Below are positions 32,872-41,126 of a stretch of 64,000 nt of DNA, piece by piece. Position numbers and translations under genes: made by a program. Below the pieces are notes generated by a model. That model saw only the letters and a list, made by a program, of their open reading frames with translations. It ran no database searches and had not been told where the DNA came from. The first letter of the stretch is position 1. The number at the start of each line of letters is the position of its first letter. Origin of the DNA: Kitasatospora papulosa (GTDB lineage Bacteria; Actinomycetota; Actinomycetes; Streptomycetales; Streptomycetaceae); contig NZ_JNYQ01000004.1 of the NCBI RefSeq assembly GCF_000717245.1, forward strand, positions 558,001 to 622,000, in the 5' to 3' direction.

Positions 32872-35319
32872 TCACCCCGTCACGTCATCAGGCGTGTTGA
32901 TCACCTTAACGTCGATGCCCCGGTCCTCGAAGAGCTGCCGCGCGGCCTCGGCGACGTCCGGATCGGACAGGTGCCACTCGACGGGCTTGCCACGCGCCGC
33001 GTCCACCTGCCGGGTGGCCTGGTCCGCCCACCGCTGCTGGACCTTGGGGGTGAGTTCGCCGGTCTCGGCGTCGTAGAAGTCCTTGCCCCGGTAGCCGTAC
33101 TTCGCCTCCAGGTAGGTGCCCCGCGCGGCGTCCCAGCCGTCGAAGTCGACCGGTTTCCCGGTGAGCTTGTCGAGCGGGACCTGGTACTCCTTGCCGCGGG
33201 CCACCTTGGAGATCTGCTCCTGGTAGCGGGCGCCCATCTCGGTCGGGTAGTTCCAGACACCGGGCTTGATCTTCGTCCAGGTGCCGGTGCCCCCGTCCTT
33301 CGAGCCCGCCCGCGGGTTCCTGAGGTCCTTGTACCACGCCGGCTTCGGCTGGTTCCTGGCCCGCTCCAGCTCCTTCTTCCGCTTGGCCTCGGCAGCTGCC
33401 TTCTTGGCCTCGTCGGCCTGTCTCTGCGCCTCTTCGGCGGCTTCCTTCTTCTCGGGGTCGACCTCGTCGCACTGCTGGGTCAGGAACGCGACGGGCACCG
33501 AGGCCCGCACCGCGGCCATGGTGCCGGTGCCGGCACCGGGGAGACCGGTCGTGCCGCGGTGGCCGCCTCCGCCGCCTCCTGTGGCGTACGGGACCCGGGG
33601 GAGTCCGCCCAGTCCGACGGTGCAGCCGGTCAGGCCGGCCTCGTCCGCCGCGTCGTCCGCGTGCTTCTGCGCCTCGGCGGCGGCCTTCTCGGCGCCTTCC
33701 ACATCGCCGGCCTTTGCGGCCTTCCTGGCCTTGGCGGCGGCTTCCGAGGCCTTCTGGGCGACCTCGCCGAGCTTGCCCAGCTTCCCCAGTTTGCCGAGCT
33801 TCCCCAGCTTGCCGACGAGCTTGGCCTCGCCGTAGCCGGGGATGAAGAGGGAGCCGATGTTCCAGAGGCCGGTTCCGATGGCCTGGCCCTCGTTGCCGTC
33901 CTTCCAGAGGTCCCGGACCTCGTCACCGATGAAGACGTCGTCGAGCACCTTCACCCCGGTGCCGCCACTGGCCTTGGTCCAGTCCCAGACGGCCCCGAGG
34001 TAGTCGCCGTCGGACCACTTGTCACCGGCGCCCTCCGAGTCCCGGGACCACGTGTCGCCGAGGCTCCTGCCGTAGTCCATCAGGCCGTTCCACGCCTTGA
34101 CGGGGTGGATGACGGTGTCGAACGTGCCGGTGACGTCGCCCCAGAGGCCGTTGGCGAACACACCGGTGAAGAAGCCGCCGGTCTGGTGCCCGGCGCAGGA
34201 GAAGAAGGCGCCGACCCCCGAGGTGCAGCTCTCGCCGTCCTCCTCCTCGCCATCGGCGCCACCCTCCCCGGGTCCGTCGCCGTCCGCCCCTCCCGAGGCG
34301 TCCACGTCGTCCCCGCCGTCACCCACCTGCACAGCGGCGTCGGAACCGGCGGGACCGCCGGTGGAGCCACCCTGGGAGCCGCCGGTCGTTCCACCCTGGG
34401 AGCCGCCGGTGGTTCCGCCCTGGGTACCGCCGGTGGTTCCGCCCTGGGTACCGCCGGTGGCTCCGCCGGTCAACCCGCCGGTGGCTCCGCCATCGGTGCC
34501 GCCCGAGGCGGCTCCCTGGGTACCACCGGTCGTTCCGCCCTGGGGGCCGCCCGAAGCGGCTCCCCCGGTGCCTCCAGTCGCGCCGCCCGTCCCCGTGGTT
34601 CCGGAGTTCCCGGTCCCCGGTTCGGGATCCTCTCGGGATTCCGGCCCGTCGCCGGCGACCACCTCGTCACCGCCGGGTGCCGGACACGCGCTTCCGGTCA
34701 CTTCGCAGATGGCGCTGCGCAGCCCTCCGCTGATCCGACCGCCGATGCCGGTCAGCAGGAGCGCGCTCACGAGCGCACCGACGATCACGATGAGCCCCAG
34801 GTACTCCACCGCGGTCTGGCCACCGTCCCGGCGCCATCTGATCAACCGGGCGACGCTGAAGGGCCGGTGCTCCGCGCGCCGCCCGACCGGCAGGTCGAAC
34901 CAGTCACGGGAACCGCCCCGCAGCAACAGGACCAGGGTCACCGCGGGAATGACCAACTGCGGTACGCCCCGCGCGCCACCCCCACTCAGCGTCGCCAACG
35001 CACCGAGCAGGAACCAGCCGTCCACGGCCACGAGGCCGCGCCAGATCCAGATGTCCCCGGAGCGTACGTACAGCGACAGCGCGAACCCGGCGGCGCCCGG
35101 CAGCGCCGCGTACAGCAGGAGCCCGAGCAGCTCACCGTCGATGGCGTCGAGCGACGACGCCCGGAGGAGTACGCCGATGCCTCCGACGACCGTGAACACG
35201 AACAGCGTCCGGACGAGGAGCAGCACCGCCTGCAACGGCCGAGGAAGCGGGACCCTGCCCACCGGCACCGGCACCCCGCCGAAGCCCCCCGACCCCGCGA
35301 ATCCTCCTGCACCAGACAT
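32872..35319 (-). CDS. Flp-pilin-tethered polymorphic toxin with C-terminal Tox-REase-5-like nuclease domain
   Basis: An 815-residue protein. In order: four membrane segments (about 31-52, 65-85, 98-112, 121-134); a Flp-type segment at 165-195 (RDGGQTAVEYLG, then a hydrophobic helix ending TGIGGRI) with motif G|QTAVEY; a Gly/Thr/Gln repeat linker (about 225-330); a mid region with a KLG tripeptide repeat and an Ala/Glu/Lys coiled coil (about 515-570); and a terminal domain at about 699-815. That domain (YQEQISKVARGKEYQVP, FDGW, YLEAKYGYRG, DQATRQVDAA, PVEWHL) matches the Tox-REase-5 restriction-endonuclease-fold toxin family, with Asp and the E-A-K triad. Start ATG 35319. An immunity gene follows and shared-motif copy D precedes it. 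Confidence 0.82.
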   Translation of the reverse strand: MSGAGGFAGSGGFGGVPVPVGRVPLPRPLQAVLLLVRTLFVFTVVGGIGVLLRASSLDAIDGELLGLLLYAALPGAAGFALSLYVRSGDIWIWRGLVAVDGWFLLGALATLSGGGARGVPQLVIPAVTLVLLLRGGSRDWFDLPVGRRAEHRPFSVARLIRWRRDGGQTAVEYLGLIVIVGALVSALLLTGIGGRISGGLRSAICEVTGSACPAPGGDEVVAGDGPESREDPEPGTGNSGTTGTGGATGGTGGAASGGPQGGTTGGTQGAASGGTDGGATGGLTGGATGGTQGGTTGGTQGGTTGGSQGGTTGGSQGGSTGGPAGSDAAVQVGDGGDDVDASGGADGDGPGEGGADGEEEDGESCTSGVGAFFSCAGHQTGGFFTGVFANGLWGDVTGTFDTVIHPVKAWNGLMDYGRSLGDTWSRDSEGAGDKWSDGDYLGAVWDWTKASGGTGVKVLDDVFIGDEVRDLWKDGNEGQAIGTGLWNIGSLFIPGYGEAKLVGKLGKLGKLGKLGKLGEVAQKASEAAAKARKAAKAGDVEGAEKAAAEAQKHADDAADEAGLTGCTVGLGGLPRVPYATGGGGGGHRGTTGLPGAGTGTMAAVRASVPVAFLTQQCDEVDPEKKEAAEEAQRQADEAKKAAAEAKRKKELERARNQPKPAWYKDLRNPRAGSKDGGTGTWTKIKPGVWNYPTEMGARYQEQISKVARGKEYQVPLDKLTGKPVDFDGWDAARGTYLEAKYGYRGKDFYDAETGELTPKVQQRWADQATRQVDAARGKPVEWHLSDPDVAEAARQLFEDRGIDVKVINTPDDVTG
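34363..34560 (-). repeat. In-frame tandem repeats encoding the Gly-Gly-Thr-Gln linker
   Basis: Roughly 24-bp units, variants of CCACCCTGGGAGCCGCCGGT, repeat about seven times and encode GGTQGGTT-type units in the toxin linker. Such arrays slip easily, so unit number probably varies between strains. Confidence 0.75.
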
Positions 35320-35398
35320 CCCGGCCCCCAACCAGACGCTGTGAAGCGGTAGTCGACCCCGCCCGGCTCATCGGACCACAGCGGAAGGGCCGCGGGCA

Positions 35399-35417
35399 TG
35401 GGCCCCAGGACCCAAAA
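35399..35417 (-). promoter_or_regulatory. Shared palindromic element, copy D (upstream of the toxin gene)
   Basis: Read on the minus strand it is TTTTGGGTCCTGGGGCCCA, ending 80 bp before the toxin ATG. It has the same orientation relative to its gene as copies C and E. Confidence 0.65.
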
Positions 35418-35473
35418 GCGACGGTTATCCACAGGCTTGTGCAGCCCTCGCCCCGATCGCGGATCGTTGACGC

Positions 35474-36455
35474 ATGAGCTGGATCAACGCATGGACCCCG
35501 CCCGATGCCCGGGAGACGCGCCCCTGCCGCCGTGACCGTGAGCTGCGGGAGCTGGCCGCGCTGGCGATCGGCGGCATCCTCCTCGTTTCGTGGGCGTTGG
35601 CGGCCGGCTGGCCGCCGAGGCTGCTGAACAGGCGGCTGCACAAGGGCGGCTGGCAGCGGGTCCACCAGGGCGCGTGGGCGGCTCCGGGCCGGCTGGTGGA
35701 CTGGCTGACCCATGCCTGGGTCGTGCAGAGGCTGCAGCCTCACCTGGTGTGCAGCCACCGGACGGCCGCCGCTCTCCACCTGGTGGAGCTGCTGGGCCGG
35801 CCGCATACGGAGGCAGAGTTCACCGACCCGCGCCCCGGCCCGTACCAGCGCCCAGGCGTCCGTGTGCACCGCATGCCCCTGGGCCCCGCCGACCGGACGG
35901 TGCGCCGCGGCCTGTGCACGACCTCTCCGGCCCGCACCGTCGGGGACCTCATACGGTGCCTCCCGCGCGACGAGGCAGTCGCGGCCGCGGACTCCGCGCT
36001 GAGCACCCGTACGGTTCGAGGCGTCCGCCGGCCCGCGCTGCTCGACACGGCGGCTCTGCGGACGGAGCTGGCCTCCCGCCGTGCGGGTTCCCCCCGGGCC
36101 CGCGCCTGGTTACCCCTCCTCGACCCCCGGTCCGGCTCGCCCGCCGAAACCATCGCCCGCCTCCGACTGCACGACGCTGGTCTGCGCCCTGTCGCCCAGG
36201 CGACCCTGCGCACCGCGTCAGGCCGCACGCTCCGCCCCGACTTCCTCTTCCGCGCCCAGGGCCTGGTGGTCGAGGTGGAGGGGTACACCTTCCACGGGAC
36301 CCGCGATGCTCATGCCTCGCCTCCGCCGATTCAACGAACTGCAGAGCTGCCCGGAGGTCCGCCGCATCCTGCGCTTCACCGCCACGGAGGTCTTCCGCAA
36401 CCCGGACCGCTTCGTCGCCGAGGTCCGCGCTGCCTTGGCCGAACTGGAAGGATGA
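35474..36455 (+). pseudogene. AbiEi/DUF559-type protein gene with a frameshift
   Basis: The first frame (ATG 35474) gives a winged-helix AbiEi-like N-terminus (NRRLHKGGWQRVHQGAWAAP, then LVCSHRTAAALHLVELLG) and most of a DUF559-like endonuclease-fold domain (LRPDFLFRAQGLVVEVEGY, then TFHGTRDAH). At about 36300-36320 the frame is lost. The expected continuation, RRFNELQSCPEVRRILRFTA followed by TEVFRNPDRFVAEVRAALAELEG, is in another frame and ends at 36455. A single-base deletion or equivalent explains this. Homologues are common in actinobacteria as standalone genes related to type IV antitoxins. It may be inactive, or the frameshift may be a sequence error. Confidence 0.75.
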
Positions 36456-36626
36456 CTTCGGTTCACCAGGGCGCCTTGCCTACGACGATGCGATCAGTGT
36501 TCGGCAAGCCGTCGACGGACGGGCTGACGGACAGACCGCGCGGCGGATGGCAAGGTTCTCAGGGGGACTTCGGCACTTCCCCTTGAACCCCCTGCGGCCT
36601 TCCGTCCGAACCCGCTTCCGCTCCAC

Positions 36627-37130
36627 CTACTGCGGCAGCACGACCCAGGACCTGACACCCGTGTGCGGCGGCTCGGCGGCAGCGAGCCCCCATGCGCCGC
36701 CCCAGTCGTCGACGACGGCCGCCAGCAACCAGAGCGCCCGGCGGCGGCGCACCTCGCAGAGGGTGAGGGTGTCCGGGTCGACGTGGCGGGGGTGCTGGTC
36801 CCAGAGAACCAGGCGGAGGTCACCGTCGCGTCGGCGCAGCGAAAGATAGAGGTCCCGGCCGGGGGTGAGCGCGGCGTTGACGGCGATCAGTTCGGTGACG
36901 ACGTGGGTGACCGGCCAGGCGTGGGAGCGGAACCCGTAGGTGGGCAGGGCCGCGGTGACCGCGTGCCGCCCGACCGAGGCGCTGCGCGGGTCACCGGGCA
37001 GCGTGAGGCTGAGAACGAGCCCTCGGTGAGGGTGGGGATGCGCCCGGCGACGCGGGGCGACGCCGAGCGCGGAGGGCTGCGACGCGGGGCACAGGGCGGT
37101 GCGTTGGGGTGGGGGTGAGTACGTGTGCAT
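36627..37130 (-). CDS. ATP-binding protein, anti-sigma-like HATPase_c_2 type
   Basis: A 167-residue protein with a histidine-kinase-like ATPase fold: PGDPRSASVGRHAVTAALPT, VTHVVTELIAVNAALTPG (N-box region), DLYLSLRRRDGDLRLVLWDQ and DWGGAWGLAAAEP, then TGVRSWVVLP. The second glycine box is reduced compared with active anti-sigma kinases, so ATP binding may be weak. The start at ATG 37130 has AAGGAAG eight bases upstream. In Streptomyces such genes usually sit next to an XRE/DUF397 pair, as here (divergent at 37409), and are thought to act in the same regulatory unit. Confidence 0.8.
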   Translation of the reverse strand: MHTYSPPPQRTALCPASQPSALGVAPRRRAHPHPHRGLVLSLTLPGDPRSASVGRHAVTAALPTYGFRSHAWPVTHVVTELIAVNAALTPGRDLYLSLRRRDGDLRLVLWDQHPRHVDPDTLTLCEVRRRRALWLLAAVVDDWGGAWGLAAAEPPHTGVRSWVVLPQ

Positions 37131-37408
37131 GGCTGACTTCCTTGTGCAGGTGCTCGGTTAAGGACATCGCCGCTGCGGTCCGAGCTGTGGCCTGTCTCCC
37201 TGACGCGGACCTGCCCCTCCCAGGGCAGGAGGGTACGGGCAGGGTCGCGCGATGCACTTCGGCCGGAGCGCAGAGTGTGCGGTGCGCGACTCAATGTAGC
37301 CACCGAAGGGGCAAAATTACCCTTCTCCAGGAGTAAGTGAACCCTTTCGTGGATACGTCGCGTGCTCAGACGGCAGACTGCCGGTGACCGCACGCGGAGG
37401 AGAACGGC

Positions 37409-38260
37409 ATGGCAGCGAGAACGTCCCCTACCGAACGCCAGAGGCGACTTGGGGCAGAGCTGCGGAGAATGCGCACGTCAGCCGGTATCTCGGCCGAGTT
37501 CGCAGCCGGGCTCCTCCGTGTCGACCGCGGCAAGATCTCGAACATCGAGTCAGGCGCTCGGCCCATCAGCGCGGATCGCTTGCGCACTCTGGCCGACAGT
37601 TGCGGCTGCACCGAAGCCACGTACGTCGACGCGCTCGCAGAAATGGCCCAGCCCCGCAGCCGGGGCTGGTGGGAGAAGTATCGGGGCGTCCTTCCCGACG
37701 GCCTCCTCGACATCGCGGAGTTGGAGGTTCACGCCCACCGCATGCGGGCTGCGTACGCGATGCACATGCCGGGCCTGCTCCAGACGACCGAACACGCACT
37801 GGCCCTGTTCCGAGTCGTCATTCCGCAACTGCAGGAGCAAGAGATTGCTCTACGACTGGCCCACCGGGTGGAGCGGCAAGCCGTACTGGACGGCGATGCA
37901 CCGACCCCCTACACCGCAATCGTCCATGAGGCGGCCCTGCGCATGCAGTTCGGCGGACCCTCCGTGGCGCGAGCTCAGCTCGAAAGCCTGCTGGAGAGGT
38001 CCGAGCTGCCCCACGTCGAGCTTCTGGTCATTCCCTTCGTCGCAGGAGCATTTCCAGGAGCCGGACAGACGGTGCTGTACGCGGAAGGCCCGACGCCGCA
38101 GCTGGACACCGTACAGATCGACAACTCGCACGGCCCGGTCTTCGTCCATTCGGAGGCCCAGTTGACGAAGTACCGGGCTCACCTGGACTGGATGGAACGG
38201 ATCGCCCTTTCACCTCGCAACTCGCGGGACTTCATCCACTCGATCGCACAACAACTTTGA
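37409..38260 (+). CDS. XRE-family regulator with DUF5753 (Scr1-type antitoxin-like)
   Basis: A 283-residue protein: helix-turn-helix at about 10-65 (LGAELRRMRTSAGISAEFAA, VDRGKISNIESGARPI), then a DUF5753 domain (about 95-275) marked by MHMPGLLQTTEHALALFR, ALRMQFGGPSVARAQLESLL and HPSVELLV-like HVELLVIPF. Such proteins pair with the small DUF397 protein and behave as Scr1-type antitoxin-like or developmental regulators. ATG 37409 has GGAGGAGAA upstream. It is followed 11 bp later by the DUF397 gene and is divergent from the ATP-binding protein gene, forming the usual Streptomyces trio. Confidence 0.9.
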   Translation: MAARTSPTERQRRLGAELRRMRTSAGISAEFAAGLLRVDRGKISNIESGARPISADRLRTLADSCGCTEATYVDALAEMAQPRSRGWWEKYRGVLPDGLLDIAELEVHAHRMRAAYAMHMPGLLQTTEHALALFRVVIPQLQEQEIALRLAHRVERQAVLDGDAPTPYTAIVHEAALRMQFGGPSVARAQLESLLERSELPHVELLVIPFVAGAFPGAGQTVLYAEGPTPQLDTVQIDNSHGPVFVHSEAQLTKYRAHLDWMERIALSPRNSRDFIHSIAQQL

Positions 38261-38271
38261 GGAGAAGGAAG

Positions 38272-38463
38272 ATGTCAGACGTCCAGTGGGAAGAGCCGTT
38301 CTGCGGCGAGGGGAACTCCTGCTTCCGAATAGGAACCGACGCGAACGGAAACGGATACGTCGCCCTTGTCGGGGCCGAGGATCGTTACCTCACCGACAGC
38401 CGCGAAGCCCTCCAGCAGATGATCCGGGACATCAAGGCCGGCAAGGCCGATCACCTGCTGTAG
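38272..38463 (+). CDS. DUF397 family small protein
   Basis: A 63-residue DUF397 protein (VQWEEPFCGEGNSCFRIGTD, GYVALVGAEDRYLTDS, LQQMIRDIKAGKADHLL), the partner of the DUF5753 regulator upstream. DUF397 proteins are regulated by or bind their XRE partner and have been called the toxin of Scr1/Scr2 pairs. ATG 38272 has GAGGAGAAGG just upstream. Its 3' end overlaps the end of the convergent secreted-protein gene by 13 bp. Confidence 0.9.
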   Translation: MSDVQWEEPFCGEGNSCFRIGTDANGNGYVALVGAEDRYLTDSREALQQMIRDIKAGKADHLL

Positions 38464-39755
38464 GCAGGCCCCGCGTCCGCTTGTCCCTCGGCAGGGCTCC
38501 GGCGACGGCTCAGGAGGTACCAGGTGCCGAGGCCGACGACCAGGACGGTTCCGACGCCGATCCCGGTGAATCCGAGCGCCCTCATCGAGCCGGAGGTGCC
38601 GCCGGCCGTGCCGCCGGCGTCTCCGAGGCCGAAGCCTGCCGCTGCCGCGTCACCGTCGTACGGAGGCCCTTGCTGTGCCGCTCCCTCGATGCCGACGTCC
38701 AGCGTCAGCGGGACACTGCCGGGCACCTTGGGGTCCAGGCTCACCTGGACGTAGTACCAGCCCTGGAACCGCATTGCCGATTCGGCGTCCGAGTCGCCCT
38801 CGAACCGGTTCGCGTAAGCGGCCGGGGCCGTGCCGAGATCGATCCCGGTGGGGGCACCCGTATAGCCGGCGCTCTTGTCGGAGACGCGGCCACGGGCCGT
38901 GTTGTACAGGGCGAGGCGCAAGCCGCTGGCGGCGAAGAACGATCCGTCGGAGGTGGTGTTGGCCAGCTGGGCCCGGAGGAAGAGCTGCTGGCCCCAGGCG
39001 ACCGGCACCCGGTAGAAGCGGCTCTCTCCCGGCCGGATGTCGTCCCTCCAGGCACCGTCGTCCACGGCTGCGGCATCGTTGAACCCGGTGCCACCACTCA
39101 CCTTCCGGGAGCTTTTGCCCTCGCCGGCCGAGGGGGCCTTCGAGCTCCAGCCCGTCGGCGCCTCGGGCTCGGCGGCACCGGCCTTGAGGCCGGGTTCGGC
39201 CATGTACGTCAGCTCGATCGGCCACTTGGCAGTTCCACCGGTCTTCGTCCCCGCCCAGGTCACGGTGTAGAAGTAGTCCCCGGCCTCCTGGCAGGGAAGG
39301 CTGCTGTCGCCGATGCGACGCGACGCGTAGCCCGCGATCGGCCGGGTGGTCTCGCCCCCGAAGTAGACGGTCGGGCTGGAACCGCACGACGTGCCGTCGG
39401 TCGAGACGAGGGAGACCTGAATGCCGTCGAGGATGTCGCTCCTGCTGCCGGGCGGCGGGGCGAGGACCGTGGAGACGAACGCGCTGGACGTGCCGTCGAG
39501 CCGCACCCGGTAGTACTTCTTCTGGCCCGGGGAGATGGTGTCGGAGTAGACCTTGGCGCGCTCCAGCTGAGGGCCGTCGGCGCTCGACGCCGTGCCGGCG
39601 ACGGGCACGGCTCCGTCGGCAGACCGGTACGAGGGAACAGCACCTCCTGGAGCGTCGTCCGAGCGCGGGTGCGCGGCCGCGACGCTCGGCAGCAGCAGTA
39701 CGCAGAGCGCTGCCGCCACCCCGGCGGCGGCACCGCCTCGGGTCCTCGACACCAT
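38451..39755 (-). CDS. Secreted, C-terminally membrane-anchored protein of the Tad cluster
   Basis: A 434-residue protein with a signal peptide (about 1-28), two extracellular beta-rich domains and a C-terminal membrane helix (about 393-415) followed by basic residues, an ordinary wall- or membrane-facing anchor. The paired phrases ISPGQKKYYRVRLDGTSSAF and IRPGESRFYRVPVAWGQQLF show an internal duplication of a carbohydrate-binding-like beta sandwich. It ends the minus-strand row containing the OmpA-like, lipoprotein, TadE-like and Flp genes, so it is probably a surface component of the same system. Function unknown. Confidence 0.82.
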   Translation of the reverse strand: MVSRTRGGAAAGVAAALCVLLLPSVAAAHPRSDDAPGGAVPSYRSADGAVPVAGTASSADGPQLERAKVYSDTISPGQKKYYRVRLDGTSSAFVSTVLAPPPGSRSDILDGIQVSLVSTDGTSCGSSPTVYFGGETTRPIAGYASRRIGDSSLPCQEAGDYFYTVTWAGTKTGGTAKWPIELTYMAEPGLKAGAAEPEAPTGWSSKAPSAGEGKSSRKVSGGTGFNDAAAVDDGAWRDDIRPGESRFYRVPVAWGQQLFLRAQLANTTSDGSFFAASGLRLALYNTARGRVSDKSAGYTGAPTGIDLGTAPAAYANRFEGDSDAESAMRFQGWYYVQVSLDPKVPGSVPLTLDVGIEGAAQQGPPYDGDAAAAGFGLGDAGGTAGGTSGSMRALGFTGIGVGTVLVVGLGTWYLLSRRRSPAEGQADAGPAYSR

Positions 39756-39853
39756 TCCGCTCCTACTCCGACACCGGGAAACCGTTCGTGCGGGGGCGGG
39801 GTGCCACGACCCGACGGCCGGGGCACCGCCGCCCCCTGGACTGCATGGGGGCT

Positions 39854-40516
39854 CTACGAGCCGCTGGTGCGCGGGAAGGAGACCTCCACGCGGCGGTTCT
39901 TCTTGCGGCCGTCCTCGGTGTCGTTGCTGGCGATCGGGTACTGCTCTCCGTAGCCGCGGATCTCGAAGGTGACACTCGGCAGCTTGGTGGCGAGCACTCC
40001 CTGCACGGCGTTGGCCCGCTGCTTGGACAGGACGTCACCGTGGGCGGACGACCCGAGGTTGTCGGTGAAGCCGAAGACCCGGACCTTCGGGGCCTTCTGC
40101 GTCTGGATCTCCAGGGCGATCGCGTTGATGCGGGCCGTTGCCTCGCCGCTGAGCTTGGCGCTGTCCTTGCCGAAGAGGACTTCGGCCTGAAGGGCGAAGG
40201 TGATGTCGGCGTTGGTGTCCTCGCGGCGCTCCTCGCCCCCCATGTCCTCGACGATGGACTTGATGTCGAGCACGCGGACGTCGCCGAGGGTCGCGCCGTC
40301 ACCGAGCATGAGACCCGGCGAATTGGCATCGACCTCGACAGGGGGCGAGGCGCTCGGGACCGCGGTGGGGTTGTCGTCCGCCGAGGCCGCGGTGGCGCCC
40401 CACAGGGTCGAGGTACCGAGAACGACTGCTGCGGCCGCGCAGAGGCCGATACGGCACCTCAGCGCGCCCCGTGAGGTGACCGGTGTGGGGGTGGGTGGCT
40501 GCATGGCGGTCGTCAC
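39854..40516 (-). CDS. OmpA-like peptidoglycan-binding protein
   Basis: A 220-residue exported protein: signal peptide (about 20-45), then an OmpA C-terminal domain (about 110-215) with LQAEVLFGKDSAKLSGEATA, VRVFGFTDNLGSSAHGDVLS and GYGEQYPIASNDTEDGRKKN, then RRVEV. This domain binds the meso- or LL-diaminopimelate of peptidoglycan. GTG 40516 overlaps the lipoprotein stop (GTGA); ATG 40504 is the alternative. It probably anchors the pilus or its secreted partners to the wall. Confidence 0.9.
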   Translation of the reverse strand: MTTAMQPPTPTPVTSRGALRCRIGLCAAAAVVLGTSTLWGATAASADDNPTAVPSASPPVEVDANSPGLMLGDGATLGDVRVLDIKSIVEDMGGEERREDTNADITFALQAEVLFGKDSAKLSGEATARINAIALEIQTQKAPKVRVFGFTDNLGSSAHGDVLSKQRANAVQGVLATKLPSVTFEIRGYGEQYPIASNDTEDGRKKNRRVEVSFPRTSGS

Positions 40517-41100
40517 CCCGAGATCTTGATCGTCGCGGTGGGCATGGTGGGGATCTGGAAGTCGACCTCGGTGGTGCTCTGCGGCGGGGCGGGGAACTGG
40601 GCGAAGAACGGAGCTTCCGCTCCAGGCGTCAGGCCCTCGAACTTGGTGCACAGGCAGCGGCCGTCGGTGTCCCGGAGAACGAGATAGCGCTTCTTCCCTG
40701 TCTGGTCGACGAGTGACGTGCCAGCCATGGAGGCGCCGTTGCCTGCGACCTCTTGTTCCATGCCCTGCCAGCCGGGAGCAGTCCAGATCTGCTTGGATCC
40801 GTTCTTCACCGTGCCCTTCACGGTGACGAATCCGCCCGCCTCCCGCTTGACCGAACTGACGATCGCTTCCACACCGTCCTTGCCCTTGATCGAGGCAAGA
40901 ACCTGGCCCTCGTCGTCCTCCGGCGGTGCAGGAGCTTCACTCTCTTGCCCGGCCGACGAGGACGAAGCGCCCTGCGGCTTGCTCTCAGGCTCATCCGAAC
41001 CGTCGTCGCCGCCACAGGCCGTCAGCATGACTGCCATGGCTACTGAGGCAGCAGCGACGGCGGCTCCCTTGAAGCGAATCCGGGTCATGGCTGCACGCAT
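40513..41100 (-). CDS. Lipoprotein of the Tad cluster
   Basis: A 195-residue lipoprotein (signal ending AMAVMLTACGG). The mature domain contains IVSSVKREAGGFVTVKGTVK, LVDQTGKKRYLVLRDTDGRC and FFAQFPAPP, a beta-sandwich pattern related to lipoproteins that bind near the wall. A CLC pair (GRCLCTKFEG) could hold a disulfide. It sits between the TadE-like gene and the coupled OmpA-like gene. Function unknown; a pilotin-like role for the pilus is possible (inference). Confidence 0.85.
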   Translation of the reverse strand: MRAAMTRIRFKGAAVAAASVAMAVMLTACGGDDGSDEPESKPQGASSSSAGQESEAPAPPEDDEGQVLASIKGKDGVEAIVSSVKREAGGFVTVKGTVKNGSKQIWTAPGWQGMEQEVAGNGASMAGTSLVDQTGKKRYLVLRDTDGRCLCTKFEGLTPGAEAPFFAQFPAPPQSTTEVDFQIPTMPTATIKISG

Positions 41101-41126
41101 CGGCGTGTTCCTCTCGTGACGTTCAC

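Noticed and set aside
34363..34560. CRISPR-like array because of regularly spaced repeats.
   Set aside because: The units are contiguous 24-bp in-frame codon repeats with no spacers; they encode a Gly/Thr/Gln linker.
32719..35352. A long plus-strand frame opposite the toxin gene.
   Set aside because: The minus-strand protein has recognisable domains and repeats; the plus-strand product is Val/Pro/Gly-rich with no motif.
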